Source: an uncultured Arenicella sp. (GTDB lineage: Bacteria; Pseudomonadota; Gammaproteobacteria; Arenicellales; Arenicellaceae). Taken from it: DNA of 64,000 nt. Position numbers and translations under genes: made by a program. Below, piece after piece: positions 44,861-55,072 of the stretch; within the stretch, counting starts at the first letter, position 1, and each line of letters begins with the position of its first letter. Location: the NCBI GenBank assembly GCA_937974565.1, contig CALJWL010000030.1, forward strand, positions 1 through 64,000, given 5' to 3'. The notes under the pieces were generated by a model, which saw nothing but the letters and a program-made list of their open reading frames with translations, searched no databases and was not told the origin of the DNA.

Positions 44861-46072
44861 TTATACTCGCTCAATGATGGTCGAAATGCCCATTCCACCG
44901 CCAACACAAAGCGACAACATGCCTGTGCTGAGGTCTCTGCGCTCTAATTCATCCAACATGCTGCTTAATATGCAGCCGCCGGTTGCGCCAAGCGGGTGAC
45001 CCATAGCAATCGAACCACCAACCACGTTGGTGATGTCATGACTAATATCCAAGTCGCGCATGTACCGCAAAGCTACGGATGCAAAGGCTTCATTGATTTC
45101 CCATAAATCAATATCACGGGTGTTCATCCTAGCTGTTTTGAGCGCTTTTTTGGCGGCTGGCCCAGGGCCGGTAAGCATAATTATTGGGTCGGTTGACAAA
45201 ATTGCCGTTGTGACTATTCGGGCTCGTGGCTTCAGACCAAGGTCTTTTCCAATTCTTTCATTGCCGATTAATACCGCACTCGCCCCATCGACAATGCCTG
45301 AAGAGTTTCCAGGAGTATGTACATGATCTATGCGCTCTAAGGTATTGTATTTTTTAAGAATAATATCATCAAAACCGTATTTTCCCATTTCGGCAAATGA
45401 CGCCTTAAGCGCGCCCAAACCTTCCATTGTTGAATTTGGCTTTATAAAGTCATCACGCTCTAAAATGATCAGGCCATTACAATCTTTAACTGGCACAACT
45501 GAGGCGTCAAACCAGCCGTTGTCGCGTGCAGCAGCGGCTCGCTTTTGAGACTCCAATGCATAGGCATCAACGTCTGCTCGCGAATAGCCATCTATCGTGG
45601 CAATGGTATCAGCACCAATCCCTTGCGGCACAAAGCTTTCTTTAACCGCAAACGCCGCGTCGGCCGCCATCGCACCACCGTCAGAACCCATTGGCACACG
45701 TGACATACACTCGATGCCACCGGCCACGATGAGTTGCTCCCACCCGGCCGCGACTTTTGCCGCTGCGGTATTAATCGCCTCAAGACCTGAGGCGCAAAAG
45801 CGATTTAATTGAACCCCGGCGACCGATTCATCCCAGCCGGCGTTTTGTACCGCCATTTTAGCAATATCACTGCCCTGCTCGCCCACCGGTGAAACGCAAC
45901 CCATGACAACGTCATCCACGTAGGCGGTATCTAAATTGTTGCGCGTTTGTAAAGCATTTAATAGGCCGGCACCCAAATCAATTGGTTTTACTTCATGCAG
46001 AGTCCCATCGGCTTTTCCTTTGCTTCGCGGTGTTCTTACCGCATCATAAATTATGGCGCTATTAGCAGTCAT
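44861..46072 (-). CDS. Acetyl-CoA C-acyltransferase (thiolase)
   Basis: Last enzyme of the beta-oxidation cycle, 403 residues. The nucleophilic cysteine is in QLNRFCASGLEAINTAAAKVAAG. The other active-site blocks are NEAFASVALRYM, GGSIAMGHPLGATGG and MLSLCVGGGMGISTIIER, with the second cysteine. It is the first gene of the thiolase, multifunctional-enzyme and esterase operon, and lies divergent to the AraC regulator 120 bases away, which probably controls it. Confidence 0.95.
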   Translation of the reverse strand: MTANSAIIYDAVRTPRSKGKADGTLHEVKPIDLGAGLLNALQTRNNLDTAYVDDVVMGCVSPVGEQGSDIAKMAVQNAGWDESVAGVQLNRFCASGLEAINTAAAKVAAGWEQLIVAGGIECMSRVPMGSDGGAMAADAAFAVKESFVPQGIGADTIATIDGYSRADVDAYALESQKRAAAARDNGWFDASVVPVKDCNGLIILERDDFIKPNSTMEGLGALKASFAEMGKYGFDDIILKKYNTLERIDHVHTPGNSSGIVDGASAVLIGNERIGKDLGLKPRARIVTTAILSTDPIIMLTGPGPAAKKALKTARMNTRDIDLWEINEAFASVALRYMRDLDISHDITNVVGGSIAMGHPLGATGGCILSSMLDELERRDLSTGMLSLCVGGGMGISTIIERV

Positions 46073-46192
46073 ACATATCTCGCTTTAAGTTCAAATCAAA
46101 AAAGTCAATCTTAATTCTACGCCACGAGATTCTATGCTCAATGGCAGAATATATCGATTGAATAGACAATGTTTATTAATTAAAGATTGTAA

Positions 46193-47230
46193 ATGTGCTT
46201 TAATTGTCAAATGAGAGATTTTTCTATCGACACCAAGTGGCTTGCAATGGTTCTAGAGGGCGCGCAATCAAGGGGCTTGAACTGCACACCAATGATGCTA
46301 AAACACGGCATCTCTGGCCTGTCGGTGAAGCAAAAAGGCAGCCGTGTGCCACTGGACTCATTCGCCGCATTTTCAGTGCAATCCATGCAAGCATTGAATG
46401 ATGAGTATCTTGGTTTGGGTGAAAAAGCTCAGCCGCTGGGCAGTTTTTCCATGATGACTCAAGCAGCTATCAGCGCAAGAACGCTGGATCGGTCACTTAG
46501 ACGCACCGCAAAGTTTTGGAATCTGTTTGAGAACAGTTATATTCATGACGTTGAAATAGAAGGCGGCTCTTGCATTTATTCACTAACTCGACGTGATAGC
46601 TTTGAGCCGTTGAACGACTATCTGGTGTCCGCCATCCTGTCTTCTGTACACCGATTTCACTGCTGGATTGGTGGGCAATTTTTGAGTCTTGAACAGGTCG
46701 AACTGGATCACCCTCGGCCTGATTTATATAAAGAATACAGCCCACTGTATTACGGTGCGCCCATTAGTTTTGATCACGGTTATGCGTCAATCAAATTTCC
46801 CGCTCGATATCTGAACACCGCCATTAGCCAAACAGCTGAAACCTTGGATGAGTATTTAAAACGAACCAATCTTTCGTTGTTATATCAACCAAAAAACTAT
46901 CGCGTTATCAGCGACCAAGTACGCCAATGGTTAGAAAGGAATATCAAACAAGGCAACTACCGAGCTACGTTGCGTGAAGCATCCGAACACTTTCAACTGA
47001 GTCAACAGGTTATGCATCGGCGCTTAATGGCAGAGAATTTGTCGTTCAAAGAAATCAAAATGCAAACGCGCCGAGACATCGCCATAAAACTTCTTTTCGA
47101 AGGTAGTTATAAAATTGAGGAGATTGCCATCTTAGTTGGATTTTCCGAACCCAGTGCCTTTATTCGTGCATTTAAGTCATGGACAGGCCAAACTCCTAGA
47201 AATTATCGGCAAAGTCAAAAGCCGACTTAA
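46193..47230 (+). CDS. AraC-family transcriptional regulator
   Basis: A 345-residue regulator with an N-terminal arabinose-binding-like domain of the OruR/PF12625 type (about 20-210) and two C-terminal helix-turn-helices (about 245-340): LREASEHFQLSQQVMHRRLMAENLSFKEIK and IEEIAILVGFSEPSAFIRAFKSWTGQTPRNYR. Starts at ATG 46193 or 46211 are both possible. It faces the thiolase operon and precedes a second esterase gene, so it may respond to a fatty acid or acyl-CoA; this is inferred from position. Confidence 0.9.
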   Translation: MCFNCQMRDFSIDTKWLAMVLEGAQSRGLNCTPMMLKHGISGLSVKQKGSRVPLDSFAAFSVQSMQALNDEYLGLGEKAQPLGSFSMMTQAAISARTLDRSLRRTAKFWNLFENSYIHDVEIEGGSCIYSLTRRDSFEPLNDYLVSAILSSVHRFHCWIGGQFLSLEQVELDHPRPDLYKEYSPLYYGAPISFDHGYASIKFPARYLNTAISQTAETLDEYLKRTNLSLLYQPKNYRVISDQVRQWLERNIKQGNYRATLREASEHFQLSQQVMHRRLMAENLSFKEIKMQTRRDIAIKLLFEGSYKIEEIAILVGFSEPSAFIRAFKSWTGQTPRNYRQSQKPT

Positions 47231-47369
47231 GGACGCTTTGCGATCTCATGGTTCCACTCGTTTTTTTTCACGTATGCCTTAATTTTGATCGCGTGCGGTT
47301 GAAATTTGGTAATATGGCTCAATCCAATCAACAAGTTGTCAAATTACTCAACTCGCCTGCGCTTAACTT

Positions 47370-48461
47370 ATGCTTATTGTCACCTTAATCCTGCTTGTTG
47401 TTTTATACTTAGTCGCCAAGATTTACCTCAGTGGCCCAGATCTGAGTATCTACGACACGCCTGTTGGCCAAACATTCAAGTCTAAAGATGATGACCTGGA
47501 AGCCAACAAACGCCTTGTCAACATGCTTCGTGATGTAAAACAACAAGCAACCGCTTCTCGGTCCCCCATAAAAGGCATGAGAATAGTTCGTAAATTTGCC
47601 GACGAGCTATCCGATGATTTAGAGACAGACACGGAATTTCAATCAGTGATGGCAAACGGAGTGCCTTGCGAATGGGCCATCGGCCCTAACGCCAACCCGA
47701 ATACGCGCGTTCTGTTTTTACACGGCGGTGCGTTTTTGTTTGGCAGTTCAAAGGGGCACAGAAAGTTCACCGACAAGTTGGCTAAAATCAGTGGCGGTGT
47801 GGTGCTGTCAGCGGATTATCGCATGTTACCGGAAAATGGCCGCCACGCCAGTATCAATGATGCGCAACAAGCGTACAAATGGCTGTTAAAGAACAGCCCA
47901 AGTAGTGACAATGAAACAACACCTGTTGAAACACTAATGGTGGCTGGTGACTCGGCGGGTGGCAATCTGGCGCTAATGCTCTCGGCTTGGAGTAAGACTG
48001 GCGCCGAGCGTAAGCCTGATGCGGTGGTGGCATTTTCGCCTTCCACAGATTCAACGTTTGTGTCTCCAACGCTGAAAAGCAACGCCAAAACCGATAAGAT
48101 ACTTGGGCCAAGTCTAGGCTTGGTTACCAAATTGCCGGAATCGGTTAAAGCATGGGTGGCTACCTGTGTGCTTAGAGCAAACCCGGCCAACCCATTGCTG
48201 TCGCCACTGTTTCAAGATTTATCTAATTTGCCGCCAACGTTAATTCACGCCAGCTCTAACGAGATACTTTTAGGCGAGGCAAATCGTTACGTAAATAAAG
48301 CTTGGGCTTCAGGTTCTGACATACGATTTCAAGTGTGGGAGAATCAAGTTCATGACTGGCACTTATTTAACATGGGTTACGGGTCAGCCAATGATGCTTG
48401 GTCAGAAGTCGAAGCCTTTCTAGCCGATGTATTCTTAAATAAAAAGCGCGATGAGCCATGA
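47370..48461 (+). CDS. HSL-type alpha/beta hydrolase with N-terminal membrane anchor
   Basis: A 363-residue esterase starting with a hydrophobic helix LIVTLILLVVLYLVAKIYL that is probably an uncleaved anchor. The catalytic part has the oxyanion motif VLFLHGGAFLFGSSKGH, the nucleophile motif MVAGDSAGGNLALML, PSTDSTF and a C-terminal HDWHLF. It is a second HSL-family enzyme in this neighbourhood, less than 30 percent similar by eye to the one at 41677. Natural substrate unknown. Confidence 0.88.
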   Translation: MLIVTLILLVVLYLVAKIYLSGPDLSIYDTPVGQTFKSKDDDLEANKRLVNMLRDVKQQATASRSPIKGMRIVRKFADELSDDLETDTEFQSVMANGVPCEWAIGPNANPNTRVLFLHGGAFLFGSSKGHRKFTDKLAKISGGVVLSADYRMLPENGRHASINDAQQAYKWLLKNSPSSDNETTPVETLMVAGDSAGGNLALMLSAWSKTGAERKPDAVVAFSPSTDSTFVSPTLKSNAKTDKILGPSLGLVTKLPESVKAWVATCVLRANPANPLLSPLFQDLSNLPPTLIHASSNEILLGEANRYVNKAWASGSDIRFQVWENQVHDWHLFNMGYGSANDAWSEVEAFLADVFLNKKRDEP

Positions 48462-48505
48462 TCTTTTCTTGTACACCTTGTACATAAAAGGTCCAATAAG
48501 TCTTC

Positions 48506-48524
48506 AGTGGCGGCAAGCGCCACT
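48506..48524. terminator. Probable bidirectional terminator between convergent genes
   Basis: AGTGGCG and CGCCACT form a perfect seven-base stem around GCAAG, between the ends of the anchored esterase gene and the crotonase gene. The following CTTTG is only weakly T-rich. Confidence 0.5.
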
Positions 48525-48548
48525 CTTTGATCAGTCTTTAAACTTTGA

Positions 48549-49409
48549 TTAATCCTTAAAGCTGGGCGTGCGCGCTTGAATATTTGCCATCACCGCTTCT
48601 AATTGGTTCGGCGTACCCATTATGTTGTCTTGCTCTACTGACTCCATCAACAAACCTTCTTCTTGAGTTTGGTAATAACTAGCGTCAATAACACGCTTTG
48701 CGGCTCGAACGGCGGTGGGGTTTTTACGACAAATTTCATGCGCAAGTTTGATGGCATCAGCCAGAGGGTCATCGCTAATGTGGGTAATAAAACCCCACTC
48801 TTTGGCCTCTTGCGCGCTAAACATACGAGCGGTGTACGTCAGTTCTCGAATAACATCATCTCGAATCATATGCCGCATAATTTGAGTGCTGCCCATGTCT
48901 GGAATAATGCCCCACTTAAGTTCTAGAATTGAAAAACGACTGTCCGGCCGAGCAAACCGGATGTCCGCCCCTAATGCGATTTGTAAACCTCCTCCCAATG
49001 CAACACCGTCAACAGCGACAATCACCGGCATTGGCAGTTCTCTCCACATAAACACAGCGTATTGCACGGCGTTCGATATCCCATTCGTACGTTGCGCTAA
49101 ATTCAAGGTTACACTGCCAGTATCATCAGAGTCTTCTCTAATTTTTTGATCTTTGGGCTGCGACTTACGTTGCTGTTGTTCAAAAAGCGCCTCAAAATTA
49201 GACTTATCTAAACCCGCACAAAAATTACCCCCCTGCCCTGAGAGAACCACAGCGCGTACGCTTCTGTCAGCACGTAATTGTTCGCCAACCAACGAGATTG
49301 CCTCGAACATTTTTTTATCCAACGCGTTCATTTTATCGGCTCTGGCCAAGCTTACCTGAGCCACGCGGTTTTCTACAATAAGTTCGATTCGGTCGTGGAT
49401 TAGCGGCAT
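48549..49409 (-). CDS. Enoyl-CoA hydratase/isomerase (crotonase) family protein
   Basis: Crotonase-fold protein of 286 residues from ATG 49409; an in-frame start 20 codons upstream gives an implausible N-terminus. Oxyanion loops are AVVLSGQGGNFCAGLDKSNF and VDGVALGGGLQIALGADIRFA. SILELKWGIIPDMGSTQIMRHM is the pattern of dienoyl-CoA isomerase-like crotonases with an Asp in the active site. The terminus LEAVMANIQARTPSF is typical. It sits near the beta-oxidation genes and may help degrade unsaturated fatty acids. Confidence 0.88.
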   Translation of the reverse strand: MPLIHDRIELIVENRVAQVSLARADKMNALDKKMFEAISLVGEQLRADRSVRAVVLSGQGGNFCAGLDKSNFEALFEQQQRKSQPKDQKIREDSDDTGSVTLNLAQRTNGISNAVQYAVFMWRELPMPVIVAVDGVALGGGLQIALGADIRFARPDSRFSILELKWGIIPDMGSTQIMRHMIRDDVIRELTYTARMFSAQEAKEWGFITHISDDPLADAIKLAHEICRKNPTAVRAAKRVIDASYYQTQEEGLLMESVEQDNIMGTPNQLEAVMANIQARTPSFKD

Positions 49410-49662
49410 AATTGAGTGTCGTTTGATTCGATTTACATTTTCAATTGAAAGCTTGTCACAACAACGCACTCAGTTTCAACTTTTATTGGAACCCATCGAA
49501 CTCGCGCTCCGAACTCTCTCTATGAAAAGAGGAACTGACAAGATAATCCTAGCATTATCGCAAAACAAACAACACGGCACGACAAATCACACACCAACAC
49601 ACCGTTTTTGTGCATAATCGCGAATAGAACCCTATTAAGTTTTAACTACAACGAGACTTCTA

Positions 49663-50205
49663 ATGGAAGACGCTTATAAAAAAATCATTCAAGCTTGCGG
49701 TGAAGACTTAGATCGCCCAGGTTTGCTTGACACACCTAAACGTGCTGCAAAAGCAATGGAATTTTTAACTCAAGGTTACCGACAAAACCTTGATGGTGTG
49801 ATTAACAATGCTCTGTTTCCATCTGATTCGCGCGAAATGGTGATTGTAAAAGACATAGAGCTTTACTCAATGTGCGAACATCACCTATTGCCATTCATCG
49901 GCAAAGCACACGTTGCGTACATTCCCAACGGCAAAGTCTTAGGACTCTCCAAAATCGCCCGCATCGTTGATATGTACGCGCGCAGAATGCAAATCCAAGA
50001 GCAGCTGACCACAGAAATCGCTGAAACCGTCAGAACCGTTACTGGCGCTGAAGGGGTTGCCGTAGTCATTGAAGCCAAACACATGTGTATGATGATGCGA
50101 GGCGTTCAAAAACAAAATTCCGTCATGAAAACCTCTTCGATGCTAGGCATCTTCCGCAGCAATCAATCCACACGCGCAGAGTTTTTATCATTGGTGAGTA
50201 ATTAG
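49663..50205 (+). CDS. folE: GTP cyclohydrolase I FolE
   Basis: Zinc enzyme converting GTP to 7,8-dihydroneopterin triphosphate, first step of folate synthesis. The 180-residue length is right for the bacterial FolE1 core. Zinc ligands are Cys and His of [21 protein letters not shown] and the cysteine of [36 protein letters not shown] is the other family block. It is a single gene with about 250 bases ahead that hold no other feature. Confidence 0.96.
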   Translation: MEDAYKKIIQACGEDLDRPGLLDTPKRAAKAMEFLTQGYRQNLDGVINNALFPSDSREMVIVKDIELYSMCEHHLLPFIGKAHVAYIPNGKVLGLSKIARIVDMYARRMQIQEQLTTEIAETVRTVTGAEGVAVVIEAKHMCMMMRGVQKQNSVMKTSSMLGIFRSNQSTRAEFLSLVSN

Positions 50206-50454
50206 GGCGCATTTCCATAGAGTAACAAATAAATAAAAGACAATAACCTATTGTTGGGTGCGCACGATTTAAAGGTAAGTTAAAACATTCGCCCATTGTG
50301 GTGAAGCCGATTACACCTCATCTTATTAGAGTAACCGTAACGAAACATCGCTTAGATGCAGAAGCAACAACACCTCATTTCTGTCTTTTAATGTAGGAAT
50401 TCAACTGGCTATGTTACTAACCACTCACGGCCACTAAAGTAACTCTACGATCGA

Positions 50455-50482
50455 TTGACTTTCGACTAACTCAACCTATAAT
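50455..50482 (+). promoter_or_regulatory. Sigma-70 promoter of the riboswitch-btuB transcript
   Basis: TTGACT at 50455-50460 and a perfect TATAAT at 50477-50482 are 16 bases apart, just upstream of the riboswitch. Transcription would begin near 50489. The stretch 50206-50454 behind folE shows no gene. Confidence 0.75.
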
Positions 50483-50489
50483 TCGCCAA

Positions 50490-50700
50490 GAACTTAGGTC
50501 TGCACTTATGCATGCAGTTAAACTGGGAAGTTGGTGTAAGTCCAACGCTGCCCCCGCAACGGTATTTAAGTGATAACACATCACTTATCAGTCCGGAACC
50601 GGCCTATAAGATTGATCTGCTTTGGCAGATTAATCAATGGTTCTAGACCGTTGATGGAGCGGAGGGCTACCATCCAAGGGCATGCACTGGTAACGACTCT
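50490..50700 (+). ncRNA. Cobalamin riboswitch
   Basis: The conserved core is plain: GGTGTAAGTCCAACGCTG then CCCCCGCAACGGTA (50551-50564), followed by a GTCCGGAACCGGCCT segment near 50591 and further paired elements up to about 50690. It precedes the TonB-dependent receptor btuB by about 135 bases. Adenosylcobalamin binding would lower btuB expression, by sequestering the ribosome site or by termination. Exact ends were estimated by eye. Confidence 0.9.
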
Positions 50701-50834
50701 TTTATTCGCTGTACTTCATTTTTTATGGCAGCAATCGTTAACAGGCCTCTCCTTGATTCCTCGCTTTATCACCTTAATTCAAATACTCATATTCATGCCC
50801 TAACTGGCTGAATTACATACTTAAGGTGTTAAAA

Positions 50835-52667
50835 ATGACACACAATATAAAATCCGCCATAGCAATTGCGTGCGTACTTTCCTTCGTTGCTAATATCAAC
50901 GATGTTGGCGCTAGTAACGGCCATCAAACCTCCATTGATAAAGATGAAATTGTGGTTACCGCCAAAGGCCTGCAAAGCCTCGGCGATATTATCAATACCG
51001 CGCATGTTTTCACCGAACAAGACATCATTGCGGCTCAAGCAAAAAGCATACCAGCCTTACTCGAACGCATCGGCGGCATCTCAATCAGCGATTCAGGTGG
51101 TCGAGGGTCAACAACGGGCGTGTTTGTCCGAGGTATTTCTTCGTCACAAACCATTGTGTTGATTGACGGGGTGCGTGTTGGCAGTGCCACGCTCGGTGCG
51201 GCCGCCCTTAACTCGTATCCAATCGAAGCACTGGAGCGTATTGAGGTACTTAAAGGCCCATTTTCAGGCGTTTACGGCGCTGATGCCGTCGGTGGCGTTA
51301 TTCAACTGTTCACCAAAAAAGGCGAAAACGCTGAAAAAGTGATTTCTGCCTCTGTTGGGTCCGACAGTCTGTCCGAAGCAAGCGTGGCATTAGGGTTTGG
51401 TGATGAACGCAACAGTCTTCATATCAGCGCACAGCGAGAAGAGACCGACGGCATTGATCGTACTAGTATTCTTACTGGTGCAAATAATGACGAAGACGCT
51501 TTTGAAGAAACGGCATTTAGCCTAGGAGGCAAATTGTCATTGGGCGACAAAACCGTTGCCAGACTAAACGTCCTTGCCACTGATAGCACCGTTGAATTTG
51601 ATAACCTATTTGGTAACGGCGCGGGCAACCAAACCGAAAACGAAACTCTCAGTACCGCTCTGAATGTTACTCACCGTTTCAACGATCGTGTTCGTTGGTC
51701 CACTACGTTAGGGTTCAACGAAGACGAAGCCATTACCAGCTCGTCGTTTCCTTCAAGTTTTGTTACCAATCGTGATAGCCTAGGCACCGAAGTTGAAATT
51801 CAAGCGACTGACGCCACCATCATCACCGCCGGCCTTGATTACTACGAAGAAGATATTGAGTCTTCAAATGATTTTCCTGTAACTAACCGAGATAACACCG
51901 CCATTTTTGCTCAATTACAAACTCGTGCTGGCGCATTGGGTTTGGTAGCCAGTTTACGCAGTGACGATAATTCCGCTTACGGCAGTGAAACTAATGGCAG
52001 TATTGCCATTGGCTATGAATTGAGCGATGGCCTTCGTGCGAACGCAAGTTATGGCACGGCATTTGTTGCGCCTTCTTTCAACTTCTTGTATTTCCCATTT
52101 TTTGGTAACCCAGACATCTTACCTGAAGAATCTGAGAACGTTGAAATTAGCCTAGCTGGCAGTGTTGGCGCAACCACATGGCGCATCGCGGCGTATCACA
52201 CTGACGTAGAAAATTTATTCAGTTTCAACCCTAACACCTTTCTTGCTGCGAACATTGGTGAAGCCGAATTACAAGGTCTTGAAGTTCAAGTACAAACTCA
52301 GGTTTCCGACTGGTCGCTGGGTTTGCAAGCGGATGTTTTAGACGCTGAAAACAAAGTCACAGGCGATCAACTAGACGATCGCCCAGAAAGCACATTAAGT
52401 TTAAATGCCAGCCGTGATTTCGGGGCATTAAAGCTGGGCTTTGACCTGCGTGCTGAAACTGGTCGTGTGGATCGAGGTGGTACAGAGATCGCTGGGTTTG
52501 GCTTATTCGATATTAGTGCCGTATACAACGTTAGTGACAACGTCTCCATATTAGCCAATCTCGATAACATCTTCGATAAGGATTACACCGTTAACTTGGC
52601 AAGCTCGACCGATCGTTTCAATACCGAAGGCAGACAAGCAAAAGTAACACTAAGGTATTCGTTCTAA
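50835..52667 (+). CDS. btuB: TonB-dependent vitamin B12 receptor BtuB
   Basis: Outer-membrane receptor for cobalamin, 610 residues. ATG 50835 follows TAAGG and starts a signal peptide ending near GA-SNGH; an upstream GTG adds three residues. A TonB-box-like DEIVVTA lies at the mature N-terminus. The plug domain reads IPALLERIGGISISDSGG, VFVRGISSSQTIVLIDGVRVG and IEVLKGPFSGVYGADAVGGVIQLFTKKG. Then comes a 22-strand-type barrel ending in VTLRYSF. The riboswitch ahead and the B12 genes behind settle the substrate. Confidence 0.94.
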   Translation: MTHNIKSAIAIACVLSFVANINDVGASNGHQTSIDKDEIVVTAKGLQSLGDIINTAHVFTEQDIIAAQAKSIPALLERIGGISISDSGGRGSTTGVFVRGISSSQTIVLIDGVRVGSATLGAAALNSYPIEALERIEVLKGPFSGVYGADAVGGVIQLFTKKGENAEKVISASVGSDSLSEASVALGFGDERNSLHISAQREETDGIDRTSILTGANNDEDAFEETAFSLGGKLSLGDKTVARLNVLATDSTVEFDNLFGNGAGNQTENETLSTALNVTHRFNDRVRWSTTLGFNEDEAITSSSFPSSFVTNRDSLGTEVEIQATDATIITAGLDYYEEDIESSNDFPVTNRDNTAIFAQLQTRAGALGLVASLRSDDNSAYGSETNGSIAIGYELSDGLRANASYGTAFVAPSFNFLYFPFFGNPDILPEESENVEISLAGSVGATTWRIAAYHTDVENLFSFNPNTFLAANIGEAELQGLEVQVQTQVSDWSLGLQADVLDAENKVTGDQLDDRPESTLSLNASRDFGALKLGFDLRAETGRVDRGGTEIAGFGLFDISAVYNVSDNVSILANLDNIFDKDYTVNLASSTDRFNTEGRQAKVTLRYSF

Positions 52668-52684
52668 TTTGTAATAAGTTCACC

Positions 52685-52741
52685 GGACCTTAAGAGTCGT
52701 AAACGAGAGAGGCGTCGACGAATTTAGGGTCCTTTATATTT
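52685..52741 (+). terminator. Possible terminator after btuB
   Basis: GGACCTTAA near 52685 can pair with TTAGGGTCC ending at 52732, with one mismatch and a long structured loop, and TTTATATTTTT follows. It would separate the riboswitch-btuB transcript from the cobO operon. The call is tentative because of the large loop. Confidence 0.4.
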
Positions 52742-52882
52742 TTATGGCGTTTATGTTTGCTGGTGTTATTGTCAGTGAGAAAATACACGACTTCGACACC
52801 GTTAACTATAACAATCAAAACATCGGTCAAAATTGCAGATGCAGATTATCACCAACTTATTACTGTCTGGCAGCAGAAAATC

Positions 52883-53503
52883 ATGAGTAAATCTGAACAA
52901 CTTTCAGCAAGGCAAAAAGCCCACAAAGCCAAAATGGCGAAACACAAGAGCAAAGTAGACGCTAGCATTGCGGCGGCTCAGACTGAACGTGGCATTGCAC
53001 TTTTAATGACCGGAAACGGCAAAGGCAAAACTTCATCAGCAATGGGTATGGTGATTCGCGCATTGGGTTACGAGCAAAAGGTTGGCGTGGTTCAATTTAT
53101 TAAAGGCGCACAAGACTGTGGCGAAGGGAATTTTATACGTACCCATTGCCCCGCTGTCGACTTTTATCAAATGGGCACTGGCTTTACTTGGAATACTCAA
53201 GACATTGAATCCGACACTAAAGCCGCAGAACGCACCTGGGAGTACGCCGCACGAATGCTGAGCGATGAGCAATACAATTTAGTTGTGCTTGACGAACTAA
53301 CGTACATGCTTGGTTATCAGTATCTGGATAAAGACAAGGTGATTAACGCCATTGAAAAGCGCCCTACCGAGCAAAGCGTGGTCGTTACGGGGCGTGGGGG
53401 TGGCCGTAAATTACGTGCGGTTATGGACACGATATCCGACGTTAAAGACATTCGACATGGTTATCGCCATGGATTAAAAGCCCGTAAAGGCGTGGATTAT
53501 TAG
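52883..53503 (+). CDS. cobO: Cob(I)yrinic acid a,c-diamide adenosyltransferase CobO/BtuR
   Basis: ATP:corrinoid adenosyltransferase that makes the Co-C bond. From ATG 52883 it has 206 residues, the normal length; an in-frame start 42 codons upstream is not plausible. P-loop GNGKGKTSSAMGMVIRALG, VGVVQFIKGAQDCGEGNF, TWEYAARML, LVVLDELTYMLGYQYLD and VVVTGRGGGRKL are family motifs. The N-terminal 35 residues are basic and polar, as usual in BtuR. It heads the operon, six bases before cobQ. Confidence 0.95.
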   Translation: MSKSEQLSARQKAHKAKMAKHKSKVDASIAAAQTERGIALLMTGNGKGKTSSAMGMVIRALGYEQKVGVVQFIKGAQDCGEGNFIRTHCPAVDFYQMGTGFTWNTQDIESDTKAAERTWEYAARMLSDEQYNLVVLDELTYMLGYQYLDKDKVINAIEKRPTEQSVVVTGRGGGRKLRAVMDTISDVKDIRHGYRHGLKARKGVDY

Positions 53504-53509
53504 CACTCA

Positions 53510-55072
53510 ATGAGTCAAGCCTCGCTCATCGATATTGCTCAATTTAAAGCCAGCCACACCCTGATGGTTCAAGGGTGTACTTCTGATGCTGGAAAAACGG
53601 TGATGGTCGCCGGTTTCTGCCGACTGTTGGCTCATGCCGGCATTACTGTTGCTCCATTTAAACCGCAAAATATGGCACTCAACAGTGCCGTAACATCAAA
53701 CGGCGGTGAAATAGGTCGCGCGCAAGCATTGCAAGCCATTGCCGCCGGCATAGAACCACACACCGACCTCAATCCAATTCTATTAAAACCGTGCAGTGAT
53801 ACTGGTTCACAAGTCATTGTTCATGGTAAAGCCATCAGTGACATGCAAGCGGCCGCCTACCACGATTATAAAAAGGTGGCCATGCAGGCTGTGATTGATT
53901 CATTTCACCGGCTAGATCAACAATATCAATCTATTGTGGTTGAAGGTGCGGGCAGCCCAGCTGAGATTAATTTGCGCGAAGGCGATATAGCCAACATGGG
54001 GTTTGCTGAGAACGTCGATTGTCCGGTGGTACTGGTGGCCGATATTGATAGAGGTGGCGTATTCGCCCACTTAGTCGGCACATTGGCGTTGTTGTCGGCA
54101 AGCGAACAAAACCGAGTTGTTGGTTTTATTATCAATCGTTTTCGCGGAGATATAAAGCTGCTTCAACCCGGCATTGATTGGTTAGAGCAACGCACAGGCA
54201 AACCAGTTCTTGGCACCATACCTTATTTACACAACTTATTTTTGGATGCCGAAGACGCCATTAATTACACCACTAACAAGGATCAATCGCTGACCAAGAA
54301 GACAATGAAGGTTGTGGTTCCAGTGCTTCCCAGAATTAGCAACCATACGGACTTTGATGCCTTAAGACTGCACCCGAATATTGATCTGAGCTTTGTGCCA
54401 GTAGACGCCATTGATCGCACGGCTGATTTGATAATCTTGCCCGGATCTAAAAGCGTTATCCATGACTTACAAACACTCATTGACAACGATTGGCAAACAA
54501 CACTCAACAAACATTTAAGGTACGGTGGCAAGTTGATCGGAATCTGCGGCGGCTATCAAATGCTGGGGGAAACTATATTAGACCCCAGCGGCGTTGAGAA
54601 CCAAGGAGTAGCCAACAGTGCGCATGGCTTTTCTCTGTTACCAATAAATACAGAGTTGGCTGACTCAAAACAACTTAAGAATGTACAAGCCACCTTCGAA
54701 CATCCCTTTTTTGACAGCACCAGCGTTACCGGTTACGAAATACATTGCGGACAAAGCCAACGGTTGCTGTCACAAGGCTCATTGTTTCGACTGGCCGATC
54801 ATAGCCACGAAGGTTGCGTCAGCGATGACAATCAAGTGTTAGGTACCTATTTACATGGCCTGTTTGATTCACCGCAAGCTTGCGATCAACTGCTTAAATG
54901 GGCAGGTCTCAACGAAGGACATGCGGTCGACATCGACCGCATACGCGAAGAACAACTCAACCGATTGACTGACTCGTTAAAACAGCACTGTCGACCTGAT
55001 TTTATTGAACAAATCACCAATATTGCGTTAGCTCAACAAACTGGCTTTAATGCTGGCACTTCGAATCAATGA
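53510..55072 (+). CDS. cobQ: Adenosylcobyric acid synthase CobQ (CbiP)
   Basis: Glutamine-dependent amidotransferase that amidates four corrin side chains. It has 520 residues: an N-terminal P-loop ATPase-like domain ([44 protein letters not shown]) and a C-terminal class-I-like glutaminase with nucleophile Cys346 ([10 protein letters not shown]) and His449 (TYLHGLF). It overlaps btuC by four bases. Its presence means cobyrinic acid diamide, from de novo synthesis elsewhere or salvage, is a substrate in this organism. Confidence 0.96.
   Translation: MSQASLIDIAQFKASHTLMVQGCTSDAGKTVMVAGFCRLLAHAGITVAPFKPQNMALNSAVTSNGGEIGRAQALQAIAAGIEPHTDLNPILLKPCSDTGSQVIVHGKAISDMQAAAYHDYKKVAMQAVIDSFHRLDQQYQSIVVEGAGSPAEINLREGDIANMGFAENVDCPVVLVADIDRGGVFAHLVGTLALLSASEQNRVVGFIINRFRGDIKLLQPGIDWLEQRTGKPVLGTIPYLHNLFLDAEDAINYTTNKDQSLTKKTMKVVVPVLPRISNHTDFDALRLHPNIDLSFVPVDAIDRTADLIILPGSKSVIHDLQTLIDNDWQTTLNKHLRYGGKLIGICGGYQMLGETILDPSGVENQGVANSAHGFSLLPINTELADSKQLKNVQATFEHPFFDSTSVTGYEIHCGQSQRLLSQGSLFRLADHSHEGCVSDDNQVLGTYLHGLFDSPQACDQLLKWAGLNEGHAVDIDRIREEQLNRLTDSLKQHCRPDFIEQITNIALAQQTGFNAGTSNQ

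Noticed and set aside
47816-48190. 124-codon minus-strand frame inside the anchored esterase gene
   Set aside because: Antisense to the catalytic core of an evident HSL-family gene; no independent coding signs.
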